From the NCBI RefSeq assembly GCF_900100885.1, contig NZ_LT629692.1, positions 1,116,001 through 1,180,000 on the forward strand: a stretch of 64,000 nucleotides of DNA, given 5' to 3'. Positions 15,291 to 23,532 of the stretch are shown here, piece after piece. A program made the translations under genes and the position numbers. The notes under the pieces were generated by a model that ran no database searches, was not told the origin of the DNA, and worked only from the letters and a program-made list of their open reading frames with translations. Source of the DNA: Microbacterium pygmaeum. Its GTDB lineage: Bacteria > Actinomycetota > Actinomycetes > Actinomycetales > Microbacteriaceae. Position 1 is the stretch's first letter; each line of letters starts with the position of its first letter.

Positions 15291-15878
15291 ATGGACGGCG
15301 GTGCGGACAGCCGGGAAGCCGCGATGCGATATCGCCTCGACAGGGAGGCGCGCGAGCGCGGCGAGGAACCCGAGGCGGCGCCCGAGGACACGCGCATCTT
15401 CACCGCGGCCGAACGGGCCGCCATCGTGGAGAGCGCCATCCAGCAGGCGATCCGGCGCGGCGAGTTCGACGATCTGCCCGGCGCCGGCAAACCCATTCCG
15501 GGGCTCAGTGCCACGCACGACCCGGACTGGTGGATCCGCCGCAAGATCGAGCGCGAGAACCTCACCGGGCTGGGACCGCCGGCATTGCTGCTGCGCACGG
15601 AATACGCCGCGCTGGACGCCACGCTCGACGGCCTGCGCAGCCAGAGCGAGGTGCGCGAACATCTCGAGGACTTCAACCGACGCGTGATCGAGGCGCGTCG
15701 CCAGCTGCTCGGCGGGCCGCCGGTGATCACGCCGACCGTCGACGTCGACGAACGGCTGGAGGAGTGGCGGGAGCGGAAGGATGCCGCGGTTCGCCCCTCC
15801 GCGGCATCCGATGCGACCCCGCCGCCGGTTCCGCGGCGGCGCTGGTTCTTCCGCGGCGGGGTGCGCCGCTCGACCTGA
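15291..15878 (+). CDS. DUF1992 (DnaJ-homologue subfamily C member 28-like) protein
   Basis: This 195-residue soluble protein contains the DUF1992 core: AERAAIVESAIQQAIRRGEFDDLPGAGKPI and DPDWWIRRKIERENL. The FDDLPGxGKP motif is diagnostic. Bacterial members (YhdN-like) have no established biochemical role despite the DnaJ-related name, and no J domain is present here. The C-terminal 30 residues are low-complexity and basic. The ATG at 15291 leaves about 35 residues before the domain; a later ATG in MRYRLDREARERG is possible. It is monocistronic, followed by the PadR promoter region. Confidence 0.85.
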   Translation: MDGGADSREAAMRYRLDREARERGEEPEAAPEDTRIFTAAERAAIVESAIQQAIRRGEFDDLPGAGKPIPGLSATHDPDWWIRRKIERENLTGLGPPALLLRTEYAALDATLDGLRSQSEVREHLEDFNRRVIEARRQLLGGPPVITPTVDVDERLEEWRERKDAAVRPSAASDATPPPVPRRRWFFRGGVRRST

Positions 15879-15918
15879 CCGTCTGCGATTGGCAAACCGC
15901 ATACCTTGTGGTTCTATG

Positions 15919-15937
15919 TACCTAGATGTTCTAGGTA
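15919..15937. promoter_or_regulatory. Palindromic operator of the PadR operon
   Basis: TACCTAGA and TCTAGGTA form a perfect 8-bp inverted repeat with a 3-nt centre, 22 bp upstream of the PadR start at 15959. AT-rich arms and the position over the promoter suggest the PadR autoregulatory site. TTGGCA at 15889 is a possible -35 element. Confidence 0.65.
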
Positions 15938-15958
15938 TCCGAACGCCGAGGAGGCGCC

Positions 15959-16357
15959 GTGCACATCGGCAAGGATCTGGTCGCGGCCGCCGCGACCCCG
16001 CTCGTGCTCGGCATCCTCGCCGAGGGCGACTCGTACGGCTACGCCATCCTCCAGCGCGTGTCCCAGCTCTCCGGCGGCGATCTCGCCTGGAGCGACGGGA
16101 TGCTCTACCCGCTCCTGCACCGCCTGGAGCGGCTGGACTACGTCCGCACGGAGTGGGGGGCCTCCGACTCGGGCCGTCGGCGCAAGCACTACCGACTGAC
16201 GGACGACGGCCGCGCGGCGCTCGCCGAGCAGCGCCGACAGTGGAGCGTCATGAGCGACGCGCTGGAGAAGGTGTGGAAGCGGGCCGCCGAGGTCGCCCGG
16301 GACTCGGCCGACCTCGTCGGAGGATCCGGCGCCCTGCCGTCGGGAGCGCGAGCATGA
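15959..16357 (+). CDS. PadR family transcriptional regulator
   Basis: This 132-residue PadR winged-helix protein has TPLVLGILAEGDSYGYAILQRV, the usual entry helix. The wing region DGMLYPLLHRLERLDYVRTEWGASDSGRRRKHYRLTDDG is almost canonical. A short C-terminal helix for dimerisation follows. The GTG at 15959 has a GAGGAGG site upstream. Its stop overlaps the ATG of the next membrane-protein gene (ATGA), so the two are coupled; PadR plus a protein with a permease-prefix domain is a recurring actinobacterial operon. The palindrome at 15919-15937 is its probable binding site. Confidence 0.92.
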   Translation: MHIGKDLVAAAATPLVLGILAEGDSYGYAILQRVSQLSGGDLAWSDGMLYPLLHRLERLDYVRTEWGASDSGRRRKHYRLTDDGRAALAEQRRQWSVMSDALEKVWKRAAEVARDSADLVGGSGALPSGARA

Positions 16358-17733
16358 CCGACCCGGAACCCCAGCTCGAGGCGCAGATCGCGGAGTGGTC
16401 CGGCTACCTGCGGCGTCGTCCCGCCGTCTCCGGGCCCGACGTCGACGAACTCGAGGGGCACCTGCGTGATCAGGTCGAGGATCTGCGCCACGCCGGTCTC
16501 TCCGACGATGAGGCCTTCCTGGTCGCGATCAAGCGCATCGGCAGTATCGACCGGGTCTCGCGCGAGTACGCCCGCGAGCATTCCGATCGCCTGTGGAAGC
16601 AGCTGACGGCCGACGAGTCGGCATCGGTGAGCCAGCGTCGCACGAGGATGCTGGCGGTCGCGGGTATCGCGCTCGGCGCGGCGATCGCCGTGAAGCTCCC
16701 GGCGCTGTTCGGCGTGACGCCGGGGAACGATCCGGGCTTCTACGCCCTCAACATCGGGCTCCTCGTGCTGCCGTTCCTCGCGGCGTACGTCGTGTGGAGC
16801 CGCAGGCCCGCGATGCGGATCGTCGTCGTCGTCGCCGCGGTGTTCGCTGGGACCGCTCTCGTTGTGAACCTCTACCCGTTCGCGGCGGACGGCATGACGA
16901 TGATCCTCGCGGCGGGCCATGCACTCGTCGTGCTGTGGCTCGGCGTCGGACTCGTCTCCGCCGGGTCGTCCTGGCGGTTCGAGACCGCGCGCATGGACTT
17001 CATCCGCTTCACCGGCGAATGGTTCGTGTACTTCGTCCTGATCGCGCTCGGCGGCGCGGTGCTGGTCGGGTTGACCATCGCGGTGTTCGCGGCGGTGGGA
17101 GTGGATGCCTCGATCGCCGTGCTCGAATGGCTCGTCCCCTGCGGAGCAGCCGGCGCGGTCGTGGTTGCCGCCGCGCTCGTGGATGCCAAGCAGAGCGTGA
17201 TCGAGAACATCGCCCCCGTGCTCACGCGGCTGTTCACACCGTTGTTCACCGCGATGCTCCTCGCCCTCATCGTCGCCGCGATCGTGCAGTGGAATCTCGT
17301 GGATGCGGGCGACGATGTCTCGTTCCTCGGCAGCCGCGATCTGCTGATCATCTTCGACGTCGTCCTCGTGGTGGTGCTGGCACTGCTGCTGTACTCGCTC
17401 TCCGCGCGGGACCCGAGCCGTTCGGCCGGCTGGTTCGAGCGGCTCCAGCTGCTGATGGTGACCAGCGCGCTGATCGTCGACGCGATCGTGCTGATCGCGA
17501 TGCTGGCACGGATCGGAGCCTTCGGCTTCAGCGCGAACAAGGTCGCCTCGCTCGGCCTGAACCTGCTCCTGCTGGTGAACCTCGCCTGGTCGGCGTGGCT
17601 GCTCCTGCGGATCGTACGCCGGAAGGTTTCGCCGGCTCACCTGGAGCGCTGGCAGACCGGCTACCTGCCGGTGTACCTGGTCTGGGCGGTGATCGTCGTG
17701 GTGGCGTTCCCGCCGCTCTTCGGATTCGTCTGA
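16354..17733 (+). CDS. Multi-pass membrane protein with an N-terminal permease prefix domain
   Basis: The first 80 or so residues of this 459-residue protein form a soluble helical 'permease prefix' domain (VDELEGHLRDQVEDLRHAGLSDDEAFLVAIKRIGS). The rest is about 11 hydrophobic helices, for example GIALGAAIAVKLPALFG, IVVVVAAVFAGTALVVNLY and FTAMLLALIVAAIVQWNLV. No transport or catalytic motif is visible. The prefix domain is found on ABC-type permeases and on DUF membrane proteins controlled by PadR. The 4-nt overlap with the PadR gene shows cotranscription. The function is unknown; a stress-responsive membrane protein is a reasonable inference. Confidence 0.82.
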   Translation: MTDPEPQLEAQIAEWSGYLRRRPAVSGPDVDELEGHLRDQVEDLRHAGLSDDEAFLVAIKRIGSIDRVSREYAREHSDRLWKQLTADESASVSQRRTRMLAVAGIALGAAIAVKLPALFGVTPGNDPGFYALNIGLLVLPFLAAYVVWSRRPAMRIVVVVAAVFAGTALVVNLYPFAADGMTMILAAGHALVVLWLGVGLVSAGSSWRFETARMDFIRFTGEWFVYFVLIALGGAVLVGLTIAVFAAVGVDASIAVLEWLVPCGAAGAVVVAAALVDAKQSVIENIAPVLTRLFTPLFTAMLLALIVAAIVQWNLVDAGDDVSFLGSRDLLIIFDVVLVVVLALLLYSLSARDPSRSAGWFERLQLLMVTSALIVDAIVLIAMLARIGAFGFSANKVASLGLNLLLLVNLAWSAWLLLRIVRRKVSPAHLERWQTGYLPVYLVWAVIVVVAFPPLFGFV

Positions 17734-17776
17734 GGCCCCACCGGCGCTGTCGGCGGATGCTGACAGACTCGACGGG

Positions 17777-19885
17777 ATGAGCGACGAGACGCGCGAGGCG
17801 GCACGCGGCATCCTTCGGGTCCTGGTGGGGCGCGAGGATGCCGACTTCCACGAGGGGCAGTTCGAGGCCATCGAAGCACTCGTCGATGACCACAGCCGCG
17901 CGCTCGTCGTGCAACGGACCGGCTGGGGGAAGTCGGCCGTCTATTTCGTCGCCACGCTGCTGCTGCGCCGTCGCGGCGCCGGCCCGACCGTGCTCGTCTC
18001 GCCTCTGCTCGCACTGATGCGGGACCAGATCACGGCCGCCGAGCGCGCGGGGGTTCGCGCCGTCGCGATCAACTCCACGAACGCACACGAATGGCCGGAG
18101 CTGCTCGACCGGCTGCGCGGCGACGACGTCGACGTGCTGCTGCTCTCGCCGGAGCGGCTGAACAATCCGGCGTTCCGGGACGAGCAGCTGCCCGCCCTCG
18201 TGGAGCGGATGGGGATGCTGGTGGTGGACGAGGCCCATTGCATCAGCGACTGGGGTCACGACTTCCGGCCCGACTACCGGCGTCTCGGCGACCTGATCCG
18301 GCGCCTGCCGCCCGGCATCCCCATCCTGGCGACCACCGCGACCGCGAACAGCCGTGTCGTGACCGACGTCGAGGAGCAGCTCGCGGGCGGCGAGACCGGC
18401 CCCGACGACGTGGACGTCGTGACGATCCGGGGTCCGCTGGCTCGGGCATCCCTGCGTCTCGGCGTCCTCCGCCTGCCGGATGCCCGCGCACGGCTCGCCT
18501 GGCTGCTCACCCACCTCGGCGAGATGCCGGGATCCGGCATCATCTACAGCCTCACCGTCAGCGGCGCGCAGGATGTCGCGCGCCTGCTCCGAGAAGCCGG
18601 TCACGACGTGCGCGCATACACCGGCCAGACCGACACCGATGAGCGCCAGGAGTCCGAGGCGCTCCTCAAGGACAACCGCGTGAAGGCGCTCGTGGCCACG
18701 AGCGCCCTCGGTATGGGTTTCGACAAACCCGATCTCGGGTTCGTCATCCACCTCGGCGCGCCTTCGTCGCCGGTCGCGTACTACCAGCAGGTCGGTCGCG
18801 CCGGTCGCGCCACCGACAACGCCGACGTGCTGCTGCTGCCCGGTCCCGAAGATCCCGACATCTGGCGCTACTTCGCCACGGCGTCCATGCCGACGCAGGA
18901 ACGCGCGGAGCGCGTCATCGCCGAGCTCGGGATTGAGCCGCTGTCGACCCCCGCGCTGGAGGCGCTCGTCGACATCCGACGCACCCCGCTCGAGCTGCTG
19001 CTGAAGGTCCTCGACGTCGACGGGGCGGTGCGCCGCGTCCGGGGCGGGTGGGTGTCGACCGGCGTGCCGTGGACCTACGACGCCGAGCGCTACGAGCGCA
19101 TCGCGGCGGCGCGCGTGGCCGAGCAGCAGCACATGCTCGAGTACGAGAAGACGAGCGGATGCCGCATGGAGTACCTGCAGCGCACACTCGACGACGACAC
19201 CGCGGCGCCCTGCGGGCGATGCGACAACTGCGCGGGTGCGTGGTATTCGACGGGCGTCGCCGAGGACGCGGTGGCATCCGCTGACTCGTCGCTGGACCGC
19301 GTCGGCGTGCCGATCGAGCCGCGCGCGCAGTGGCCGACCGGCGGATCGAGCCTCGGCATCCCGCTGACCGGCCGCATCGCGGTCGGCGAGCGCGCGGAAA
19401 CCGGGCGCGCCCTCGCGCGGCTGACCGACCTGGGCTGGGGCGGCGCGCTGCGCACACTGTTCGACGGCGCGGGCGCACCCGACGCCGAGATCGATCCGGC
19501 GCTGCGGAACGCGGCGATCCGGGTGCTGGCGGACTGGGGCTGGGAGCAGCGACCGGTGTCGGTGCTCGCCATGCCCTCGCGTCATCGGCCGCTGCTGATC
19601 CAGTCGCTCGCGCGCACGCTCGCCGAGGTGGGCCGGCTCGAATACCTCGGGACCCTGCCGACCCGCAACGGCGGGCCGACCGGGGATCCGGGCGGGAACA
19701 GCGTGTACCGACTGGCGGGCTTGTGGGACCGGTTCGATGCGTCAGAGCTCGACATCCCACCCGGACCCGTCCTGCTCGTGGACGACCTCGCCGACAGTCG
19801 CTGGAGCCTCACCGTCGCCGCCCGAGAACTGCGCCGGGCCGGCGCGACGGCAGTCCTGCCGCTCGTCCTGGCGCTGCGCGCCTGA
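17777..19885 (+). CDS. recQ: RecQ-family DNA helicase fused to a phosphoribosyltransferase-like domain
   Basis: The 702 residues hold a superfamily-2 helicase: Q-motif region FHEGQFEAIEAL (24-35), Walker A variant RTGWGKSA (47-54), DEAH at 151-154 with CISDWGHDFRPDYRRL, and the motif VI region YYQQVGRAGRA. A RecQ zinc-binding region follows with Cys residues in SGCRMEYLQ and PCGRCDNC. The last 200 residues differ from E. coli RecQ and end VLLVDDLADSRWSLTVAARELRRAG (665 onwards), a PRPP-binding loop like that of type I phosphoribosyltransferases. It probably unwinds DNA 3'-5' in repair; the role of the added domain is unknown. CAGACT 7 nt before the ATG suggests a leaderless start. Confidence 0.9.
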   Translation: MSDETREAARGILRVLVGREDADFHEGQFEAIEALVDDHSRALVVQRTGWGKSAVYFVATLLLRRRGAGPTVLVSPLLALMRDQITAAERAGVRAVAINSTNAHEWPELLDRLRGDDVDVLLLSPERLNNPAFRDEQLPALVERMGMLVVDEAHCISDWGHDFRPDYRRLGDLIRRLPPGIPILATTATANSRVVTDVEEQLAGGETGPDDVDVVTIRGPLARASLRLGVLRLPDARARLAWLLTHLGEMPGSGIIYSLTVSGAQDVARLLREAGHDVRAYTGQTDTDERQESEALLKDNRVKALVATSALGMGFDKPDLGFVIHLGAPSSPVAYYQQVGRAGRATDNADVLLLPGPEDPDIWRYFATASMPTQERAERVIAELGIEPLSTPALEALVDIRRTPLELLLKVLDVDGAVRRVRGGWVSTGVPWTYDAERYERIAAARVAEQQHMLEYEKTSGCRMEYLQRTLDDDTAAPCGRCDNCAGAWYSTGVAEDAVASADSSLDRVGVPIEPRAQWPTGGSSLGIPLTGRIAVGERAETGRALARLTDLGWGGALRTLFDGAGAPDAEIDPALRNAAIRVLADWGWEQRPVSVLAMPSRHRPLLIQSLARTLAEVGRLEYLGTLPTRNGGPTGDPGGNSVYRLAGLWDRFDASELDIPPGPVLLVDDLADSRWSLTVAARELRRAGATAVLPLVLALRA

Positions 19886-19912
19886 GCCGGATCAGGGGCG
19901 CCGGAGAACGGC

Positions 19913-20455
19913 TCAGCGACCGAAGCGCTGCAGGAGGCCGGCCAGCGGACGCTGCTGCTCGCCATGCTGCGCGCCGAGGACGATCAGGACGCCGGTGACC
20001 GCCGGAAGAACCCACTGCACGATGCGCTGCTGCTTCTGAGCGGAGGCCAGTTCGCTCGAGGTGCCGGGAGCGGGCTCGGTGACGCCTTCCGTCGGCTGAT
20101 CGGCGTTCTTGGCGATCTTCGCGCCGAGGAACGCCGAGTAGAGCGTCGCCCCGCCGGCGACCGCCGTGAGCGCGAACTTCACGATGGTGTTGATCCGCGT
20201 ACCGGGGTCGGCGGCGATGCGCTCCTTGTTCCCGAGGATCAGGCCGATCCCGCCGACACCGTGGAGGGCGATGGCGGCGATCTGGACCGGCGCCCATCGT
20301 GCCCACCCGATCGAGGACAGCGTGAGTCGCTCCTGCGGTGAATCGGCCTGAGCCGTCGCGCCGTTGAGGCCCACCGCGCCCATCAGCGACCCGCCGAACC
20401 AGGTCGCGAGGCCGAGATCGTGCAGGGAGCGGACGAGTGTGTTGCGCTTGGACAT
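19913..20455 (-). CDS. Four-helix membrane protein of unknown function
   Basis: The 180 residues contain four hydrophobic helices: LGLATWFGGSLMGAVGLNGA, WAPVQIAAIALHGVGGIGLIL, TIVKFALTAVAGGATLYSAFLG and VQWVLPAVTGVLIVLGA. A Pro/Glu/Thr-rich loop precedes the last one. This pattern recurs in uncharacterised actinobacterial membrane proteins; I cannot assign a function. The ATG at 20455 is chosen because it gives the shortest N-terminus before helix 1. It is convergent with recQ and upstream of nothing obvious; the PQQ dehydrogenase gene lies 120 bp further upstream on the same strand. Confidence 0.75.
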   Translation of the reverse strand: MSKRNTLVRSLHDLGLATWFGGSLMGAVGLNGATAQADSPQERLTLSSIGWARWAPVQIAAIALHGVGGIGLILGNKERIAADPGTRINTIVKFALTAVAGGATLYSAFLGAKIAKNADQPTEGVTEPAPGTSSELASAQKQQRIVQWVLPAVTGVLIVLGAQHGEQQRPLAGLLQRFGR

Positions 20456-20577
20456 GAGGGGGCCGTTTCGTTCGAGTGGAGGAGGAACTCGAAGGCTACG
20501 TTCGGGTCCGCCACGCGACGGGGGCTTGTCGATCGAGGCGGAAAAGGAGACACTACGGCCGGAAAGCGCCCGGCGAA

Positions 20578-21723
20578 TCAGCCGGCGAGCCCGACGCTCA
20601 GAATCCGGTCGTCGCCCTCGCGCGCATCCCCTCGGCCGTCCGTGTTGTTCGTGACGAACCACAGTGTGCCGTCCGGCGCGAGGACGGCATCGCGGATCCG
20701 CCCGTACTCTCCTGCGTACGAGGCGGCGGCGGTCGACGGATCGCTGATCGGCACGACGGTAAGGCGCTCGCCGCGAAGGTTCGCGATCACCACGCTGCCG
20801 GCGACCACGGCGATGCCGCTCGGGCTCGCCTCGTCGGGACGCCACTGCAGCACGGGGTCGATCAAGCCGGCGGCGCCGGCGGTGCCCTCGGCATCCGGCC
20901 AGCCGTAGTTCCCGCCCGCGACGATGACGTTGAGCTCGTCCCAGGTGTCCTGGCCGAATTCGCTCGCGTACATGGTGCCGTCCTGTGCCCAGCCGAGTCC
21001 CTGCACGTTGCGGTGGCCGCTGCTGTAGACCAGCGAGGCAGGATCGGGATTGTCGGAGGGGATGCCGCCGTCCGGCGTCATCCGCAGGATCTTGCCGCCC
21101 AGCGAACCGGGGTCCTGCGCGTTCTGCGGCGACCCCGCATCGCCGACGCCGGCGTACAGCATGCCGTCCGGCCCGAACGCGATGCGCCCGCCGTTGTGGT
21201 TTCCGGCCGACGGGAGGCCGTCGAGGATCGTCTCGGCGGCGCCGAGCGTGAACGATCCGCCGGTCCCGGTGAGGGCGAAGCGCTGGATGCGGTTCCCCTG
21301 CCCGCCTGTCGAGTACGCGTACAACCGACGGTCCTGGTCGACGGCGAGTCCGAGCAGCCCGCCCTCGCCGCGCGCCTGCACGGCCTCGACGACGCCCACC
21401 TCGCGGACGCCGCCGCCGGCGGGCAGCTCGAGGATGCGCGCGGAGTCGCGTTCGCTCACCAGCGCGGAGTCGCCCACGAACACGATCGACCAGGGTGCGG
21501 ACAGGCCGGTCGCGATCTCGCGCGGCTCGCCCACGGGAAAGACCGCTGCTGCATCCGCCGGGGCGGTCGTCTCCGGCGACGACGTGACAGCGGGAGACGT
21601 CGTGCGGTTCGAGGTGGGCGTCGGCGACGGAACGGATGCCCCGCAGCCGACGAGCGCGAGCGCGAGCGTCGCGCACACCACGAAGGTCGATGCGCGGGAT
21701 CGTGCGAGTCCGTGTTCCTCCAC
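20578..21723 (-). CDS. PQQ-dependent sugar dehydrogenase-like lipoprotein (GSDH family)
   Basis: The 381 residues begin with a lipoprotein signal ending ALALVGC (lipidated Cys27), then a Ser/Thr/Pro-rich linker. The mature part is a six-bladed beta-propeller of the glucose/sorbosone dehydrogenase type: GLSAPWSIVFVGDSALVSER, GGLLGLAVDQDRRLYAYST, and HNGGRIAFGPDGMLYAGVGDAG with the active-site His. Enzymes of this class oxidise aldoses outside the membrane using PQQ. No PQQ biosynthesis genes are in the window, so the cofactor may come from outside or the activity may differ. The gene ends nine bases after the end of the sigma factor gene on the same strand and may be cotranscribed with it. Confidence 0.88.
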   Translation of the reverse strand: MEEHGLARSRASTFVVCATLALALVGCGASVPSPTPTSNRTTSPAVTSSPETTAPADAAAVFPVGEPREIATGLSAPWSIVFVGDSALVSERDSARILELPAGGGVREVGVVEAVQARGEGGLLGLAVDQDRRLYAYSTGGQGNRIQRFALTGTGGSFTLGAAETILDGLPSAGNHNGGRIAFGPDGMLYAGVGDAGSPQNAQDPGSLGGKILRMTPDGGIPSDNPDPASLVYSSGHRNVQGLGWAQDGTMYASEFGQDTWDELNVIVAGGNYGWPDAEGTAGAAGLIDPVLQWRPDEASPSGIAVVAGSVVIANLRGERLTVVPISDPSTAAASYAGEYGRIRDAVLAPDGTLWFVTNNTDGRGDAREGDDRILSVGLAG

Positions 21724-21732
21724 GCCTCAACG

Positions 21733-22599
21733 CTACGCGGTGGGCAGGACGTCCAGGCCCGTCAGGCGGGCCGGATCGGCCAGCACGTCGAGTCGCAGGA
21801 TCCGGCCGGCGGCGATCTCGAACGCCATGATCGAGACCACCCGACCGCTCAGCACCGCTGCGACACCCGGCTGCCCGTCGATGAGGACGCCCACGGAGTG
21901 CGCGGCGAGCCGAGCCGACATGACCGCCTGCGCGGCGATCTCGTCGGGGCCCTCGATCACCTGCGTGCTCGACCCGAAATCGGCGTGCAGGACGGCGCCC
22001 TCATCGAGCAGTCCGAGCAGTGCCGCGAAATCGCCGCGCGTCGCGGCCGCCAGCCACGCGTCGATCACGGCGCGCGAACGCGTCCGTCCGAGTGCCTCCG
22101 GCTCGGAAGCGCCGCGGACCCGCCGCCGCGCGCGGGATGCGAGTTGGCGGGCGGCATCCGGAGATCTCTCCAGCACGACGGCGATCTCCTCGAACGGCTG
22201 GCCGAACACGTCGTGCAGGACGAAGGCGACCCGCTCCGCGGGGCTGAGCTGCTCGAGCACGACGAGCAGCGCGACCGAGACCCGTTCGTGCTGTGCCGCG
22301 ACGTCTGCCGGGTCGGCCTCCGCGGCGACGGGTTCGTCCCGCCACGGCGAGACGTCCCACGCCCGCTCACGCGTCGTCCGCGGCGCACGCAGCACGTCGA
22401 GGCTGATCCGCGAGACGACCGTCGTCAGCCACGCGTCCAGGTTGACGATCTCGCTCGACGCGACCCGCGCGAGGCGCAGCCACGTCTCCTGCACGGCGTC
22501 ATCGGCCTCGGCATCCGATCTGAGCAGCCGGGTCGCGATCGCTCTCAGTCGCGGCCGCTGCGCATCGAACCTCGCGGCGAGCTCGTCAGCATCCGTCAT
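21733..22599 (-). CDS. sigJ: ECF41 / SigJ-type RNA polymerase sigma factor with SnoaL-like C-terminus
   Basis: The 288 residues hold sigma region 2 (LRAIATRLLRSDAEADDAVQETWLRL), region 4 (LSPAERVAFVLHDVFGQPFEEIAVVLERSPDAARQLASRARRRV) and a C-terminal SnoaL-like domain (FAALLGLLDEGAVLHADFGS). That third domain and the length of about 290 define ECF41 sigma factors, in which it replaces an anti-sigma protein as the regulator. ECF41 genes usually sit beside a 'COE' gene (carboxymuconolactone decarboxylase, oxidoreductase or epimerase); here a divergent NmrA-like epimerase gene fills that place. The ATG at 22599 has a GAGGAGATG ribosome site. Two exact ECF41-type promoters lie between the genes, which implies autoregulation. 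Confidence 0.92.
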   Translation of the reverse strand: MTDADELAARFDAQRPRLRAIATRLLRSDAEADDAVQETWLRLARVASSEIVNLDAWLTTVVSRISLDVLRAPRTTRERAWDVSPWRDEPVAAEADPADVAAQHERVSVALLVVLEQLSPAERVAFVLHDVFGQPFEEIAVVLERSPDAARQLASRARRRVRGASEPEALGRTRSRAVIDAWLAAATRGDFAALLGLLDEGAVLHADFGSSTQVIEGPDEIAAQAVMSARLAAHSVGVLIDGQPGVAAVLSGRVVSIMAFEIAAGRILRLDVLADPARLTGLDVLPTA

Positions 22600-22625
22600 G
22601 TCACATCTCCTCGCGCTCATCCGTC
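22599..22625 (+). promoter_or_regulatory. ECF41-type promoter for the NmrA-like gene
   Basis: TGTCACA (22599-22605), 16 nt, then CGTC (22622-22625), reading towards the NmrA-like gene at 22675. It matches exactly the TGTCACA-N16-CGTC promoter published for ECF41 sigma factors. Its -35 end overlaps the sigma factor start codon. Confidence 0.85.
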
Positions 22626-22633
22626 ATGAACAT

Positions 22634-22660
22634 GACGAGCGCGCGACCGCGTGTGTGACA
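22634..22660 (-). promoter_or_regulatory. ECF41-type promoter for the sigma factor gene
   Basis: On the minus strand TGTCACA (22660-22654), 16 nt, then CGTC (22637-22634) reads towards the sigma factor start at 22599. This is a second exact match to the ECF41 promoter, back to back with the plus-strand one, and indicates positive autoregulation. Confidence 0.85.
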
Positions 22661-22674
22661 GGAAGGAGACCGAC

Positions 22675-23448
22675 ATGCATGAACCCATTCTGGTGACCGG
22701 AGGCACCGGCACCATCGGCCGTCGGGTCGTGCCGTTGCTGCGTGAGACCGGGTCGGCGGTTCGCGTGCTCAGCCGCCGTGGGGGCGAGGACTCCGCCGGC
22801 GTTCGCCACTGCACGGGCGACACGGTGCAGGACATCGGCCTGGATGCGGCATTCGACGGCGCCTCCGTCGTGCTGCACCTCGCCGGCGGAGCACGAGGCG
22901 ACGACGTCGCCGCGCAGAACGTCGTGGCCGCCGCCCGGCGGGCATCGGTGCGGCACCTGCTGCTCATCTCGGTGATCGGAGCCGACCGCATGCCGATCGG
23001 CTACTTCCGCGCGAAGGCGGCGGCTGAGGCGACCGTGGCCGGGTCCGGCGTGCCCTGGACGGTGCTGCGCGTCGCCCAGCTGCACGACTTCGTCGTCCCG
23101 GTGATCACGACGCTGCGCCGGATGCCGCTGCTGATCGCCCCGGGCGGTCTGCGATTCGAGCCGGTCAGCGTGGACGAGGTCGCCGCGCGGCTCGTGCAGC
23201 TGGCGGCTGGGGAACCGGTCGGTCGCGCTGCCGACCTCGCCGGTCCGGAGGTGCTCGACATCGTCCGGCTCGCCGCGGCCTACGCGGATGCCTACCGGCT
23301 GCGCGGACGCGCACGGCTCCCTGTGCGACTGCCCGGCGCCGTCGGTCGCGCCTACCGCTCCGGCAAGAACCTCGCGGGGCCGGACGCCGACCGCGGTTGG
23401 CAGACGTGGGGGGAGTTCCTCGAGCACCGCGCGGCGGTTGCGGTGTGA
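22675..23448 (+). CDS. NmrA-like/SDR NAD(P)-binding epimerase, ECF41 partner ('COE' protein)
   Basis: This 257-residue atypical short-chain dehydrogenase has the nucleotide-binding motif VTGGTGTIGRR near residue 7. LLLISVIGADRMPIGYFRAKAAAE and VPWTVLRVAQLHDFV are typical of NmrA/NAD(P)H-binding proteins. The classic catalytic Tyr-Lys pair is replaced by YFRAK, which still places Tyr and Lys four apart. In ECF41 systems such an oxidoreductase/epimerase is the main conserved target of the sigma factor; its substrate is not known for the group. The ATG at 22675 follows GGAAGGAG. Transcription from the 22599 promoter should start about 45 nt upstream. Confidence 0.88.
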   Translation: MHEPILVTGGTGTIGRRVVPLLRETGSAVRVLSRRGGEDSAGVRHCTGDTVQDIGLDAAFDGASVVLHLAGGARGDDVAAQNVVAAARRASVRHLLLISVIGADRMPIGYFRAKAAAEATVAGSGVPWTVLRVAQLHDFVVPVITTLRRMPLLIAPGGLRFEPVSVDEVAARLVQLAAGEPVGRAADLAGPEVLDIVRLAAAYADAYRLRGRARLPVRLPGAVGRAYRSGKNLAGPDADRGWQTWGEFLEHRAAVAV

Positions 23449-23532
23449 GGGAGGGCATCGCGGTGGTCGGAAGCCTCGGGTAGATTGCGGCACCTGAGCT
23501 CGAATCGCACTCATCCGAGGAGGACCCCGCCG

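Noticed and set aside
16189..17871. A 560-codon minus-strand frame rich in His, Glu and Arg
   Set aside because: It is antisense to the prefix-domain membrane protein; low-complexity charged composition and no domain.
20476..22629. A 717-codon plus-strand open frame
   Set aside because: It is antisense to the PQQ dehydrogenase and sigma genes and has shadow-frame composition.
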